64,000 nucleotides of DNA from Pseudomonas fluorescens (GCF_001623525.1 NZ_CP015225.1:6026501-6090500), one strand, 5' to 3'; numbered from the stretch's first letter, positions 18,533-28,532 are shown. Program-made: numbers and translations. Notes: generated from the sequence alone by a model not told the origin.

Positions 18533-18571
18533 GCTGGCGGCCGTTTGTTCGATCAAGAGTCGTGTTGCCCC

Positions 18572-19195
18572 ATGTGTGGACGTTATGCCCTGTTTCGCTG
18601 GAACCCCACCTTCGCGGCCCTGCCCGGTTTTCCCGCCGATCAGAAGGCTCAATGGAACATTTCGCCCAACGATTCGGTGTTGATCCTGCGGGCCGACGCC
18701 GAGGGCCAGCGCGAACTGGCCCGGGCGCGTTGGGGCCTGACGCCGCCTTGGTTGACCGACCTGTCCCGCACGCCGGCCCATGCCCGGGCCGAAACCGTGG
18801 CCGAGCAGCCGATGTTCCGCGAGGCCTTGCGCCTGCGCCGTTGCCTGCTGCCGGCCAATGGTTTCTATGAATGGCGCGGCGGTACGCGCAAGCGTCCGTA
18901 CTGGTTGACGCCGGGGGAGGGTTCGTCGCTGTTTTTCGCCGCGATCTGGGAAGCGTATCCGGTGCAGGAACAGGTGTGGCTGAGCACGGCTGTCATCACT
19001 CAACCGGCGGCGGGCCAGCGCCGGCCGTTGATTCTGGACGAAGAAGGCCAGCGCCTGTGGCTCGACCCCGAGACACCGCTGCATGCTTTGCAAGGGCTGC
19101 TGGCAAGCGAGCCGGCGCCATTGCGCGAGCGGGTATTGGCCAATATGGTCAATGATCCGAAACTCAATGGGCCGGAGTGCTTGACTCCGGCTTGA
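18572..19195 (+). CDS. YedK/HMCES (SRAP) family protein, divergent active site
   Basis: A 207-residue SRAP-domain protein. Active members link themselves through Cys2 to abasic sites in single-stranded DNA. Here the start MCGRYALF supplies Cys2, WNISPND and the GFYEW glutamate (residue 100) are present. The family Asn before ARAE is His70, and the conserved H-x-R-M-P motif reads GQRRP (about 148-152). These changes suggest altered or lost crosslink chemistry. The start at 18572 is fixed by the required Met-Cys. It follows the DUF2007 gene by 39 bp. Confidence 0.82.
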   Translation: MCGRYALFRWNPTFAALPGFPADQKAQWNISPNDSVLILRADAEGQRELARARWGLTPPWLTDLSRTPAHARAETVAEQPMFREALRLRRCLLPANGFYEWRGGTRKRPYWLTPGEGSSLFFAAIWEAYPVQEQVWLSTAVITQPAAGQRRPLILDEEGQRLWLDPETPLHALQGLLASEPAPLRERVLANMVNDPKLNGPECLTPA

Positions 19196-19272
19196 GCGTT
19201 GCGGTGATTGTGCCGGCCTCATCGTCGGATCGCCGCCCGGAGCAAGCTCGTTCCCACATTAGGTTCTGGGCG

Positions 19273-19992
19273 TTACTCGTGATGCGGCTCACCCAGGAAG
19301 GTCAATGAGGTGAACACGCCACGGGTGGCCACGTCCTTGTTGTCCTTGAGCGCAATTTCCATCTGCGCCGCGATCACATTCAAGCCTTCGTTGCGCACCA
19401 GCACCTTGGCCCGGCCTTCTGCGTCGGTTTCAGTCGATACGGTGTTCGGCATGCTGCGGTAGTCGCCCACCAGTTTCACACCAGCCGCGGGTTTGCCGTC
19501 CAGCAGCACCCGTACCGGCAATGACTGGCCCGGGCCAACGGTCAGTGGGTCGACTTCCGGCAGGATCACGAACTTGATCGGTGCAAGCGCCGGCAGTTTC
19601 GCCCCCGGCTCATAGATCGCCAGGCTGTATTTGAACGTATGGGTCGATTCGATCGCCCCGGGTACTTTGCTGCGGCCTTCGTTGATCCACTTCTTGTCGG
19701 CCGTCTGGGACCACATGCCGTTGTCCAGCGCCACGGCCAGCACCGCTGGCGGCTTGAGCGGTTGCAGGCGGGCGTGGTCCGGCAGGCGCTCTACGGTGAC
19801 GGGGATCATCTTGCCGCCCAGGTCATAGGCCCAGGCACCGCTGATTTTCTGCGCCTTGAAGGCGTTGTCTTCGGCGCCGTGGCCGTAGATCACTTCGACG
19901 TTGCCGCGACGCTGTTCGGTCCACAGGCCATGGGCCGAGGCCTGCGCGGCCAGGAGCAGGCCAAGCAGGGCGAAGGTCTTGGGGTATTTCAT
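19273..19992 (-). CDS. DUF4198 periplasmic protein, partner of the TonB receptor
   Basis: A 239-residue exported protein. The signal peptide ends ...LLAAQASA and the mature protein would begin HGLWTEQ, placing a histidine at the new N-terminus, a common metal-binding arrangement. DUF4198 proteins often accompany nickel, cobalt or other metal uptake systems. The C-terminal half is an Ig-like region and the protein ends in HHE. It starts 10 bp after the TonB receptor stop, so the two form an operon, and it may handle the metal that the receptor imports. Confidence 0.8.
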   Translation of the reverse strand: MKYPKTFALLGLLLAAQASAHGLWTEQRRGNVEVIYGHGAEDNAFKAQKISGAWAYDLGGKMIPVTVERLPDHARLQPLKPPAVLAVALDNGMWSQTADKKWINEGRSKVPGAIESTHTFKYSLAIYEPGAKLPALAPIKFVILPEVDPLTVGPGQSLPVRVLLDGKPAAGVKLVGDYRSMPNTVSTETDAEGRAKVLVRNEGLNVIAAQMEIALKDNKDVATRGVFTSLTFLGEPHHE

Positions 19993-20002
19993 GCTGACTT
20001 CC

Positions 20003-22108
20003 TTATAGATCGAGGGTGAGGCTGACAGTGAAGTTGCGCGGATCGCCGGGAGTGACCCAGTAATTGCTGTAGGAGCGTTCGTAGTATTTTTCGTCGAAGA
20101 CGTTATTCAGGTTCAGGCCCACGGTGACCTCATCGCTGGCCTTGTAATGGGCCAGCAGGTCCACGGTGTGGTAGGCCGGCAGTTCGAAATCCTTGCCGGC
20201 TTCGCCCGAGCGATCGCCGACGTAAGTGAACGCCGCGCCAACATCCGAGCCGCGCAGGTGCCCATCTTGGAATTCGTAGACCCCCAGCAGGCTGCCGCTG
20301 TGTTTAGCGACGCCGAGGATCCGGCTGCCAGTGGGGTTTCCCGGGTCACCCTTGGTCACTTCGGCGTCGATGTAGGCATAGGCGCCGATCACCCGCACGG
20401 CGTCGGTCACCTGCCCGGTCAATTGCAAGTCGATGCCCTGGCTGCGGGCCTTGCCAATGGCGCGGCTGAAGTCGGTGCCGGCGACCGGGCTCAGGACGTT
20501 TTCCTTCTCGATATGGAAGGCCGCCAGGGTGGTGCTCAGGCGATCGTCGAACAACTCGCTCTTGATCCCCACTTCATAGCCGACCCCTTCCTCGGGATCG
20601 AAAGTCTTGCCGCCGGCATCCAGGCCGTTGTTGGGTTTGAACGAGGTGGAGGCGTTGGCAAACAGGCCGACCTCGGGCGTCAACTGATACAGCAGGCCGG
20701 CCCGTTGCGTCAGAGCGTCGTGGCGTTGGCGGCTGGTGAGGTGGGTGTTGTGGTCGTCGATGCTTTGCTCGAAATGCTCATAGCGCACGCCGAGCATGCC
20801 TCGCAGCTTGTCGGTGAAGACGATCTGGTCCTGCAGGTTCAGTGCGCGGCTTTGTACATGTTCGAAAAAATCGGGGCCGGTGCGTTTGCCATCAGGTTTT
20901 GGCTGGCCATAAATCGGTTGATAAATGTCGATGGGATAAGCGCTGCCGTTGATGGTGGTCACGCGCTCGTTCTTGCGATAGTCCTCATATTCCGTGCCGA
21001 TCAACAGTTCGTGCTGCCAGGGGCCGAGGTCGAACATTCCACGCAATTCAAGTTGGGTGATGCTGTCGTGCCAATTGTTGTCGCGCTCGCGGTAGCGGCG
21101 GTTCACCGTGTGGCCGTCGGCATTCAACGGGCGTGCTTCGGAAGCGAATCCCCAGAGCTCACCCTGCTTGTAATGGCTGGCCAAGCGTAACTGCCAGGCG
21201 TCGTTGAGCTGATGCTCGAGGGCGGCCTGGAGCATGTTGTTGTGATTGTCGATGTCGCCGTCGTTGGGCTCGCCCAGGAACGTCGATCGGGAAACGCCGC
21301 TCCAGCGATTGTTCGGAGCGACGATGCCGCGGTCGAACGTCGAGCTGTGGCGCACGATTTCGCTTTCCACCAGCAACCGCGTATCGGGGCTCAGTTGCCA
21401 ACTGATGGAAGGCGCAACGAAAACACGTTTGCTGCCGACATGGTCGCGAAAGCTATTGTTGTCCTCGACCGCCAGGTTGACCCGCGACAGCAGGTTGCCT
21501 TCGGTGTCCAGTGGCGTGTTGACGTCCAGCGCAGTGCGGTAGCGATCCCAACTGCCAGCGCTGGTTTGCAAGGTGGTGAAGGCTTCGGGCTGGGGTTTCT
21601 TGGTGACTATGTTCACCGTACCGCCGGGATCGCCCCGTCCATACAGGCTGGCGGCTGGGCCCTTGAGTACTTCGATGCGTTCGATGTTCGCGGCGTCTGG
21701 GGTGCTTGGATAACCGCGGTTGGCGCTGAAGCCGTCCTTGTAGAATTCCGATGTGGTGAAGCCGCGCACGCTGTATTCGTAGAGCGTCAGGCCACCGAAG
21801 TTGTTCTGCTTCGATACACCGCCGGCGTATTCCAATGCCCGTTCGACGCTGGTGCTGCCCAGGTCCTTGAGCACGCTGGCGGGAATCACGCTGATCGATT
21901 GCGGGATGTCGCGCAGGGCGGTGTCGGTTTTGGTGGCGCTGGCGGAGCGGGTGGCGCGATAGCCTGTGACGGGCCCGGTGGGGGATTCGTAGTCGGACGT
22001 CACGGTGATGGCGTCCAGCTCCAGAGGCTGGAGGTCTTCGGCGTAGGCCGGGTCGCCCAAAAGGCCGAAGGCCAGGCTGGCGAGAGAGAGCCGTTTCAAG
22101 GATGACAT
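20003..22108 (-). CDS. TonB-dependent outer-membrane receptor, siderophore type
   Basis: A 701-residue outer-membrane receptor. A signal peptide (ending AYAEDLQ) precedes a TonB box (LDAITVTS) and the plug domain (RDIPQSISVIPASVLKDLG ... IEVLKGPAASLYGRGDPGGTVNIVTKKP). The barrel ends in the usual aromatic pattern (NFTVSLTLDL). There is no N-terminal signalling domain. The family imports ferric siderophores, but the DUF4198 partner leaves open another metal chelate. The ATG at 22108 with GGAAC upstream is preferred over a TTG at 22123. Confidence 0.9.
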   Translation of the reverse strand: MSSLKRLSLASLAFGLLGDPAYAEDLQPLELDAITVTSDYESPTGPVTGYRATRSASATKTDTALRDIPQSISVIPASVLKDLGSTSVERALEYAGGVSKQNNFGGLTLYEYSVRGFTTSEFYKDGFSANRGYPSTPDAANIERIEVLKGPAASLYGRGDPGGTVNIVTKKPQPEAFTTLQTSAGSWDRYRTALDVNTPLDTEGNLLSRVNLAVEDNNSFRDHVGSKRVFVAPSISWQLSPDTRLLVESEIVRHSSTFDRGIVAPNNRWSGVSRSTFLGEPNDGDIDNHNNMLQAALEHQLNDAWQLRLASHYKQGELWGFASEARPLNADGHTVNRRYRERDNNWHDSITQLELRGMFDLGPWQHELLIGTEYEDYRKNERVTTINGSAYPIDIYQPIYGQPKPDGKRTGPDFFEHVQSRALNLQDQIVFTDKLRGMLGVRYEHFEQSIDDHNTHLTSRQRHDALTQRAGLLYQLTPEVGLFANASTSFKPNNGLDAGGKTFDPEEGVGYEVGIKSELFDDRLSTTLAAFHIEKENVLSPVAGTDFSRAIGKARSQGIDLQLTGQVTDAVRVIGAYAYIDAEVTKGDPGNPTGSRILGVAKHSGSLLGVYEFQDGHLRGSDVGAAFTYVGDRSGEAGKDFELPAYHTVDLLAHYKASDEVTVGLNLNNVFDEKYYERSYSNYWVTPGDPRNFTVSLTLDL

Positions 22109-22138
22109 GTTATGTTGTTCCAAATCTTATAATTGAAA

Positions 22139-22170
22139 CAATATAACACTACTAATGAGAATTTATGCTA
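22139..22170 (-). promoter_or_regulatory. Possible metal-responsive (Fur or Zur) site upstream of the TonB receptor
   Basis: The AT-rich stretch contains TAATGAGAAT, a partial match to the Fur hexamer pattern, and ATATAAC (GTTATAT on the coding strand), a half-site resembling a Zur box. Neither is a full match, so I cannot say which metal controls the gene. Confidence 0.35.
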
Positions 22171-22239
22171 TCTGTAATTTCAAGTGAAATCTGGATGGGT
22201 TTGCCAAGGGGATCACTTGGAAATGCAGGTAGGAATCTT

Positions 22240-22371
22240 TGTGGCGAGGGGATTTATCCCCGTTCGGCTGCGCAGCAGCCGTAGACCAGTTGGTGCGGTT
22301 CATCTGATGGACCGCGGTGTCTGATTTTGGGGTTGCTGCGCAACCCAGCGGGGATAAATCCCCTCGCCACA
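22240..22371. repeat. REP pair (REPIN), variant arm subfamily, copy 6
   Basis: Arms TGTGGCGAGGGGATTTATCC and complement. The arm hairpin loop differs from the main family (GGGGATTTATCCCC instead of GGGAGCTTGCTCCC), while the outer TGTGGCGAGG and the core TGCGCAGCA stretches are shared. Located between the TonB receptor and algW. Confidence 0.9.
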
Positions 22372-22404
22372 GGTTTTTGCCAGGCCACAGGATGTGCTTC
22401 GCGG

Positions 22405-23565
22405 CTACTGCTCTTCCTTGAGCACTGCCGGTGCCGGCGGTGGGCGCAGGCCGATTTCAGCGGTGAGCTTGAGCTCCTTGCCGTTGCGCATGACCTGGAT
22501 CGTCACCTTGTCGGTGGGCTTGATCCGCGCCACCTGGTTCATCGAGCGGCGGCCATCGCCGGCCGGCTCGCCATCGATGCTCAGGATCACATCGCCCAGT
22601 TGCAGGCCGGCCTTCTGCGCCGGGCCGTCGCGGAAAATTCCCGCCACCACGATACCGGGCCTCCCGGACAAGCCGAAGGACTCCGCCAGTTCCTGGGTCA
22701 GCGGTTGGACTTCAATACCCAGCCAGCCACGGATCACCTGGCCGTGCTCGATGATGGACTTCATCACCTCCATCGCCAGCTTCACCGGAATGGCGAAGCC
22801 GATGCCCTGGCTGCCGCCGGACTTGGAGAAGATCGCCGTGTTGATCCCAGTGAGGTTGCCGTTGGCATCCACCAGCGCGCCGCCGGAGTTGCCCGGGTTG
22901 ATCGCGGCGTCGGTCTGGATGAAGTCTTCGTAGTTGTTCAGGCCCAGCTGGTTGCGTCCGGTGGCGCTGATGATGCCCATGGTCACGGTCTGGCCGACAC
23001 CGAACGGGTTGCCGATGGCCAGGGTGACGTCGCCGATGCGGATGCTGTCTGAGCGGCCGATGGTGATGGCCGGCAGGTTCTTGAGGTCGATCTTCAGCAC
23101 CGCGAGGTCGGTTTCCGGGTCGCTGCCGATCACTCGCGCCAGTGTTTCACGACCGTCCTTGAGGGCTACCACGATCTGGTCGGCGCCGCTGGTGACGTGG
23201 TTGTTGGTCAAGATATAACCTTCCGGGCTCATGATCACGCCCGATCCCAGGCTCGACTCCATGCGCTTCTGCTTGGGCGAGTTGTCGCCGAAGAACCGCC
23301 GGAATTGCGGGTCTTCGAACAGCGGATGGCTGGGCTTGTTGATGACCTTGGTGGTGTACAGGTTCACCACGGCTGGCGCGGCGGTGGTCACGGCGTCGGC
23401 GTAGGACACCGGCCCCTGTTGCACAGCCTTGGTTTGCGGCGCCTGCTGCAGGTTGACATCAAGGCTTGGCAGGCCGACCCATTCCGGGTAGCGCTGGATA
23501 ATCAGTAGAGCGACAAGCACGCCGGCCAACAGCGGCCAGCCGGAAAAACGCAGCGCCTTGAGCAT
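22405..23565 (-). CDS. algW: Periplasmic site-1 protease of the DegS type
   Basis: A 386-residue membrane-anchored serine protease. One N-terminal hydrophobic segment (LLAGVLVALLIIQ, residues 12-24) is followed by a trypsin-like domain with catalytic His123, Asp153 and Ser227 (NPGNSGGA), and a single C-terminal PDZ domain. AlgW cleaves the anti-sigma factor MucA when misfolded envelope proteins bind its PDZ domain, releasing AlgU and switching on alginate and envelope-stress genes. One PDZ domain and the anchor fit DegS/AlgW rather than DegP. It is divergent from the Nif3-like gene. Confidence 0.93.
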   Translation of the reverse strand: MLKALRFSGWPLLAGVLVALLIIQRYPEWVGLPSLDVNLQQAPQTKAVQQGPVSYADAVTTAAPAVVNLYTTKVINKPSHPLFEDPQFRRFFGDNSPKQKRMESSLGSGVIMSPEGYILTNNHVTSGADQIVVALKDGRETLARVIGSDPETDLAVLKIDLKNLPAITIGRSDSIRIGDVTLAIGNPFGVGQTVTMGIISATGRNQLGLNNYEDFIQTDAAINPGNSGGALVDANGNLTGINTAIFSKSGGSQGIGFAIPVKLAMEVMKSIIEHGQVIRGWLGIEVQPLTQELAESFGLSGRPGIVVAGIFRDGPAQKAGLQLGDVILSIDGEPAGDGRRSMNQVARIKPTDKVTIQVMRNGKELKLTAEIGLRPPPAPAVLKEEQ

Positions 23566-23669
23566 TAAGCACGTCCTACAAAGGTTGCAGGCGGTATGAG
23601 ACCGCCCATAATGTCGCGCATTATACGAGGCCGCGCGTGCCTCTGAACGGGATATTTAGGAGTCTTTTC

Positions 23670-24428
23670 ATGGCAGTAGCCCTGAACACCCTGGTCGAAG
23701 AAGCGGACCGTTACCTGGTCAGCAGCCGGATTGCCGATTACTGCCCCAACGGCCTGCAGGTCGAAGGTGCACCCCAGGTGATGCGCATTGTCAGTGGTGT
23801 CACCGCCAGCCAGGCCTTGCTTGACGCTGCCGTCGAGGCCGAGGCCGACCTGGTGCTGGTGCATCACGGTTATTTCTGGAAGGGCGAAAACCCTTGCATC
23901 ACCGGCATGAAACAGCGTCGTCTCAGGACCTTGCTCAAGCATGATATCAGCCTGTTGGCCTATCACTTGCCGTTGGACCTGCACCCGGAGGTGGGCAATA
24001 ACGTGCAACTGGCCCGCCAGTTGGACATCACGGTCGAGGGACCGCTGGATCCGGACAATCCCAAGATCGTCGGCCTGGTCGGCTCCCTGTCCGAACCGAT
24101 GACGGCCCGGGATTTCGCGCGCAAGGTCCAGGAAGTCATGGGGCGTGAGCCGTTGTTGATCGAAGGCGAGCAGATGATCCGCCGGGTTGGCTGGTGCACC
24201 GGTGGCGGCCAGGGCTATATCGATCAGGCGGTATTGGCCGGCGTCGACCTGTATCTCAGCGGCGAGGCGTCGGAGCAGACGTTCCACAGTGCGCGGGAAA
24301 ACGGCATCAGCTTCATCGCCGCAGGGCATCATGCGACCGAGCGCTACGGTGTCCAGGCATTGGGCGATTACCTGGCGCGACGCTTTGCCCTGGAGCACAT
24401 CTTCATCGATTGCCCGAATCCCATTTGA
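23670..24428 (+). CDS. Nif3-like dinuclear metal centre hexameric protein
   Basis: A 252-residue Nif3/YbgI family protein. DLVLVHHGYFW and the C-terminal IAAGHHATERYG supply the histidines, and SGEASEQ the acidic residues, of the dinuclear metal site. Start ATG at 23670 with AGGAG upstream. Bacterial homologues such as YbgI are linked to GTP cyclohydrolase-like or phosphatase activities, but none is settled. Divergent from algW, the usual Pseudomonas arrangement. Confidence 0.88.
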   Translation: MAVALNTLVEEADRYLVSSRIADYCPNGLQVEGAPQVMRIVSGVTASQALLDAAVEAEADLVLVHHGYFWKGENPCITGMKQRRLRTLLKHDISLLAYHLPLDLHPEVGNNVQLARQLDITVEGPLDPDNPKIVGLVGSLSEPMTARDFARKVQEVMGREPLLIEGEQMIRRVGWCTGGGQGYIDQAVLAGVDLYLSGEASEQTFHSARENGISFIAAGHHATERYGVQALGDYLARRFALEHIFIDCPNPI

Positions 24429-24443
24429 CTCACTCAGATCCCT

Positions 24444-24518
24444 TGTGGGAGCAAAGCTTGCTCGCGATGACGTTGGCCACAGGCAACGCCGCTATCGCGA
24501 GCAAGCTTCGCTCCCACA
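24444..24518. repeat. Short-family REP pair (TGTGGGAGC type)
   Basis: Inverted arms TGTGGGAGCAAAGCTTGCTC and complement with the GCGATGACG head sequence, downstream of the Nif3-like gene and upstream of cysD. Other members are at 33531, 36985, 41127 and 46704. Confidence 0.85.
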
Positions 24519-24665
24519 GCGTTCACTGCAATACCCGAACCACCAGGCATATCCATATGCTGTTTCGATCTAGTTGGCGCCCTGATTAGAAGAGGTCGCT
24601 GTGCTAGGATTCCCCGCTCGAACACGGCCCGCTGGCCGTTCATAAGAAAGTTTTCGTGAGTAGCC

Positions 24666-25583
24666 ATGGTCGACAAACTGACGCATCTGAAACAGCTGGA
24701 GGCGGAAAGCATCCACATCATCCGCGAGGTGGCCGCCGAGTTCGATAACCCGGTGATGCTGTACTCCATCGGTAAAGACTCCGCCGTGATGCTGCACCTG
24801 GCACGCAAGGCGTTCTTCCCCGGCAAGCTGCCGTTTCCGGTGATGCACGTCGACACCCGCTGGAAATTCCAGGAAATGTACAAGTTCCGCGACCGCATGG
24901 TCGAGGAACTGGGCCTGGACCTGATCACCCACGTGAACCCGGACGGCGTGGCGCAGGGCATCAACCCGTTCACCCACGGCAGTGCCAAGCACACCGACAT
25001 CATGAAGACCGAAGGCCTCAAGCAGGCCCTGGACAAATATGGTTTCGACGCCGCGTTCGGCGGTGCCCGTCGCGATGAAGAGAAATCCCGCGCCAAGGAG
25101 CGCGTGTACTCGTTCCGTGACAGCAAGCACCGCTGGGACCCGAAGAACCAGCGCCCGGAACTGTGGAACGTCTACAACGGCAAGGTCAACAAAGGCGAGT
25201 CGATCCGCGTATTCCCGCTGTCGAACTGGACCGAGCTGGACATCTGGCAGTACATCTACCTCGAAGGCATCCCGATCGTGCCGCTGTACTTTGCCGCCGA
25301 GCGTGAAGTGATCGAGAAGAACGGCACGCTGATCATGATTGACGACGAGCGCATCCTCGAGCACCTGTCGGATGAAGACAAAGCCCGTATCGTCAAGAAG
25401 AAAGTGCGTTTCCGTACCCTTGGCTGCTACCCGTTGACGGGCGCGGTGGAGTCCGAGGCCGAGAGCCTGACGGACATCATCCAGGAAATGCTCCTGACGC
25501 GAACTTCCGAGCGCCAGGGCCGGGTCATCGACCACGATGGCGCAGGCTCGATGGAAGATAAAAAACGTCAGGGTTATTTCTAA
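24666..25583 (+). CDS. cysD: Sulfate adenylyltransferase subunit 2
   Basis: A 305-residue catalytic subunit of ATP sulfurylase, which activates sulfate to adenosine phosphosulfate. The PP-loop motif for ATP is [14 protein letters not shown] (about residues 36-49). The C-terminal [14 protein letters not shown] segment is typical. It stands 9 bp upstream of cysNC, with which it forms the sulfate activation operon. The start at 24666 has only a weak GTGAG ribosome site. Confidence 0.95.
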   Translation: MVDKLTHLKQLEAESIHIIREVAAEFDNPVMLYSIGKDSAVMLHLARKAFFPGKLPFPVMHVDTRWKFQEMYKFRDRMVEELGLDLITHVNPDGVAQGINPFTHGSAKHTDIMKTEGLKQALDKYGFDAAFGGARRDEEKSRAKERVYSFRDSKHRWDPKNQRPELWNVYNGKVNKGESIRVFPLSNWTELDIWQYIYLEGIPIVPLYFAAEREVIEKNGTLIMIDDERILEHLSDEDKARIVKKKVRFRTLGCYPLTGAVESEAESLTDIIQEMLLTRTSERQGRVIDHDGAGSMEDKKRQGYF

Positions 25584-25592
25584 GGGGTTGTC

Positions 25593-27491
25593 ATGTCGCA
25601 CCAATCTGATTTGATCAGCGAGGACATCCTCGCCTACCTGGGCCAGCACGAGCGTAAAGAGCTGCTGCGTTTCCTGACCTGCGGTAACGTCGACGACGGC
25701 AAGAGCACCCTGATCGGGCGCCTGCTGCACGACTCCAAGATGATCTACGAAGATCACCTGGAAGCCATCACCCGCGATTCGAAGAAAGTTGGCACCACCG
25801 GTGACGACATCGACCTGGCGTTGCTGGTCGACGGCCTGCAGGCCGAGCGCGAACAAGGCATCACCATCGATGTCGCGTACCGCTATTTCTCCACCGCCAA
25901 GCGCAAATTCATCATCGCCGATACCCCGGGCCATGAGCAGTACACCCGCAATATGGCCACCGGTGCGTCCACCTGTGACCTGGCTATCATCCTGGTGGAC
26001 GCCCGCTATGGCGTGCAGACCCAGACCCGACGCCACAGCTTCATCGCCTCGTTGCTGGGCATCAAGCACATCGTCGTCGCCATCAACAAGATGGACCTCA
26101 AGGACTTCGACCAAGGTGTGTTCGAGTCGATCAAGGCCGACTACCTGAAGTTCGCCGAAGGCTTGAAGATGAAGCCCACCAGCATGCACTTCGTGCCGAT
26201 GTCGGCCCTCAAGGGCGACAACGTGGTGAACAAATCCGAGCGCTCGCCGTGGTACACCGGCCAGTCGCTGATGGAAATCCTCGAGACGGTGGAAGTGGCG
26301 GGCGACCGTAACTTCACCGACCTGCGTTTCCCGGTGCAGTACGTCAACCGTCCGAACCTGAACTTCCGCGGTTTCGCCGGCACCCTCGCCAGCGGCATCG
26401 TGCACAAGGGCGACGAAGTGGTGGTGCTGCCGTCGGGCAAGAGCAGCCGCGTGAAATCCATCGTCACTTTCGAAGGCGAGCTGGAACACGCTGGTCCTGG
26501 CCAGGCAGTCACGCTGACCATGGAAGACGAGATCGACATCTCCCGTGGCGACCTGCTGGTGCATGCCGACAACGTGCCGCCGGTCACCGACAGCTTCGAA
26601 GCGATGCTGGTGTGGATGGCCGAAGAGCCGATGTTGCCGGGCAAGAAATACGACATCAAGCGCGCCACCAGTTACGTGCCGGGCTCGATTGCCAGCATCG
26701 TCAACAAGGTGGATGTGAACACCCTTGAAGAAGGTCCGGCCAGCGCGTTGCAGCTCAACGAAATCGGCAAGGTGAAGATCGCCCTGGATGCGCCGATTGC
26801 CCTGGACGGTTACGAGAGCAACCGCACCACCGGTGCGTTCATCGTCATCGATCGCCTGACCAACGGCACAGTCGGTGCCGGCATGATCGTCGCCCAGCCG
26901 CTGGCTCACGGCAGCAGCACGCACCACGGCAAACAGGCCCACGTGTCGGTGGAAGAGCGCGCCCAGCGCTTCGGCCAGCAGCCGGCCACGGTGTTGTTCA
27001 GCGGCTTGTCGGGCGCGGGTAAAAGCACCCTGGCCTATGCGGTGGAACGCAAGTTGTTCGACATGGGGCGTGCGGTCTTCGTCCTCGATGGCCAGAACCT
27101 GCGCCATGACCTGAACAAGGGGCTGCCGCAGGATCGTGCCGGACGTACCGAGAACTGGCGCCGTGCGGCTCACGTCGCCCGTCAGTTCAACGAAGCCGGC
27201 CTGCTGACCCTCGCCGCGTTCGTTGCGCCAAATGCCGAAGGGCGTGAGCAGGCCAAAGACCTGATCGGCAAGGAGCGTCTGTTGACGGTCTACGTCCAGG
27301 CCTCGCCAGCGGTGTGCGCCCAGCGTGATCCGCAAGGGTTGTATGCCGCCGCTGGCGACAACATCCCAGGCGAATCCTTCCCGTATGACGTGCCGCTGGA
27401 TGCCGACCTGGTCATCGACACCCAGTCGCTGACACTGGAAGAAAGCGTCAAGCAGGTGCTGGATCTGCTGCGCAAGCGTGGGGCGATATAA
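25593..27491 (+). CDS. cysNC: Bifunctional sulfate adenylyltransferase subunit 1 / adenylylsulfate kinase
   Basis: A 632-residue fusion. The first 440 or so residues are the CysN GTPase (P-loop [21 protein letters not shown]), which couples GTP hydrolysis to APS formation by CysD. The last 170 are CysC APS kinase with its own P-loop ([11 protein letters not shown]), making PAPS for sulfonation or reduction. The fusion is the usual Pseudomonas form. A terminator follows at 27531. Confidence 0.95.
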   Translation: MSHQSDLISEDILAYLGQHERKELLRFLTCGNVDDGKSTLIGRLLHDSKMIYEDHLEAITRDSKKVGTTGDDIDLALLVDGLQAEREQGITIDVAYRYFSTAKRKFIIADTPGHEQYTRNMATGASTCDLAIILVDARYGVQTQTRRHSFIASLLGIKHIVVAINKMDLKDFDQGVFESIKADYLKFAEGLKMKPTSMHFVPMSALKGDNVVNKSERSPWYTGQSLMEILETVEVAGDRNFTDLRFPVQYVNRPNLNFRGFAGTLASGIVHKGDEVVVLPSGKSSRVKSIVTFEGELEHAGPGQAVTLTMEDEIDISRGDLLVHADNVPPVTDSFEAMLVWMAEEPMLPGKKYDIKRATSYVPGSIASIVNKVDVNTLEEGPASALQLNEIGKVKIALDAPIALDGYESNRTTGAFIVIDRLTNGTVGAGMIVAQPLAHGSSTHHGKQAHVSVEERAQRFGQQPATVLFSGLSGAGKSTLAYAVERKLFDMGRAVFVLDGQNLRHDLNKGLPQDRAGRTENWRRAAHVARQFNEAGLLTLAAFVAPNAEGREQAKDLIGKERLLTVYVQASPAVCAQRDPQGLYAAAGDNIPGESFPYDVPLDADLVIDTQSLTLEESVKQVLDLLRKRGAI

Positions 27492-27498
27492 AGAGGTG

Positions 27499-27520
27499 CA
27501 GCTGTAAGTTTTTAGCTGCA
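27499..27520. repeat. Low-complexity inverted repeat of the GCAGCT/CAAGC type
   Basis: GCAGCT...AGCTGC followed by CAAGCGGCAAG just after cysNC. The same word set recurs at 39284-39372, so this looks like a small dispersed intergenic repeat. Confidence 0.5.
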
Positions 27521-27530
27521 AGCGGCAAGT

Positions 27531-27567
27531 AAAAGCCCGCAGGTGAGTGATCATCGGCGGGCTTTTT
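27531..27567 (+). terminator. Intrinsic terminator of cysD-cysNC
   Basis: GCCCGC (27535-27540) pairs with GCGGGC (27557-27562), flanked by AAAA and TTTTT, so it can also act on the convergent acyltransferase transcript. Confidence 0.8.
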
Positions 27568-27623
27568 GTTGTCTGGAGGGACGCTATCGCGGGCTTGCTT
27601 GCGATGAGGCCAGTACAGACACC

Positions 27624-28532
27624 TCAAGACTTAGAGGGATACTCGCGGTGCATCTGCGAAAGCAACGCATCCTTGTCCTGCCACAACTGGTTGATCCAGC
27701 CCTGGAACTCCAGGCGATACACGCCGTCCTGATCGTAGTTCTTGCCAATGAACTGCGGTGGGATCTTCAGTTCCTGGAAATGCACCACCACCTCGTCCAT
27801 CTTGCCGCACAGCAGATCCCAATACCCCGGACGCCCGCCCGGATAATGGATCGTCACGTTGATGATCGACTCCAGTTGTTCACCCATGGCGTCGAGCACA
27901 AACGCGATGCCGCCGGCCTTGGGTTTGAGCAGGTAGCGAAACGGTGACTGCTGCTGGGCATGCTTGCCTTCGGTGAAACGCGTGCCTTCGACGAAATTGA
28001 AAATACCCACGGGATTGTCGCGAAACTTCGCGCAGGTCTTGCGGGTGGTTTCCAGGTCCTTGCCTTTCTTTTCCGGATGCTTTTCCAGGTAAGCCTTGGA
28101 GTAGCGTTTCATGAACGGGAAGCCCAGCGCCCACCAGGCCAGGCCGATCACCGGTACCCAGATCAGTTCCTGCTTGAGAAAGAACTTCAACGGCCGGATG
28201 CGTCGGTTCAGCACGTACTGCAACACCATGATATCGACCCAGCTCTGATGGTTGCTGGTGATCAGGTACGAATGCTGGTAGTCCAGGCCCTCCAGGCCGC
28301 TGAGGTGCCAGCGGGTACGACGCAGCAGGTTCATCCAGGCCTTGTTGTTGCTGATCCAGGCTTCGTGGATGTGGCCCATCAACCAGTCAGTGAAGCGCTG
28401 GGCAGCGGGGAAGGGCAGCAACAGCTTGAAGATCGCCACGATGAACAGCGGTGTGCAGCAGGCGATGGTGTTCAGCGCCAACAGCAGCGAGGCAATGACG
28501 CCGCGCAAGGGGGCAGGCAGAAAGTCCAGCAT
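27624..28532 (-). CDS. Lysophospholipid acyltransferase family protein (YihG-like)
   Basis: A 302-residue membrane-bound acyltransferase with an N-terminal hydrophobic region (residues about 10-40) and the NHQSWVD catalytic motif at residues about 93-99, followed by FVEGTRFT, the second conserved block. E. coli YihG and related enzymes acylate lysophosphatidate with particular fatty acids. The start ATG at 28532 directly follows the pta stop, so it is cotranscribed and probably coupled with pta. Confidence 0.85.
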   Translation of the reverse strand: MLDFLPAPLRGVIASLLLALNTIACCTPLFIVAIFKLLLPFPAAQRFTDWLMGHIHEAWISNNKAWMNLLRRTRWHLSGLEGLDYQHSYLITSNHQSWVDIMVLQYVLNRRIRPLKFFLKQELIWVPVIGLAWWALGFPFMKRYSKAYLEKHPEKKGKDLETTRKTCAKFRDNPVGIFNFVEGTRFTEGKHAQQQSPFRYLLKPKAGGIAFVLDAMGEQLESIINVTIHYPGGRPGYWDLLCGKMDEVVVHFQELKIPPQFIGKNYDQDGVYRLEFQGWINQLWQDKDALLSQMHREYPSKS

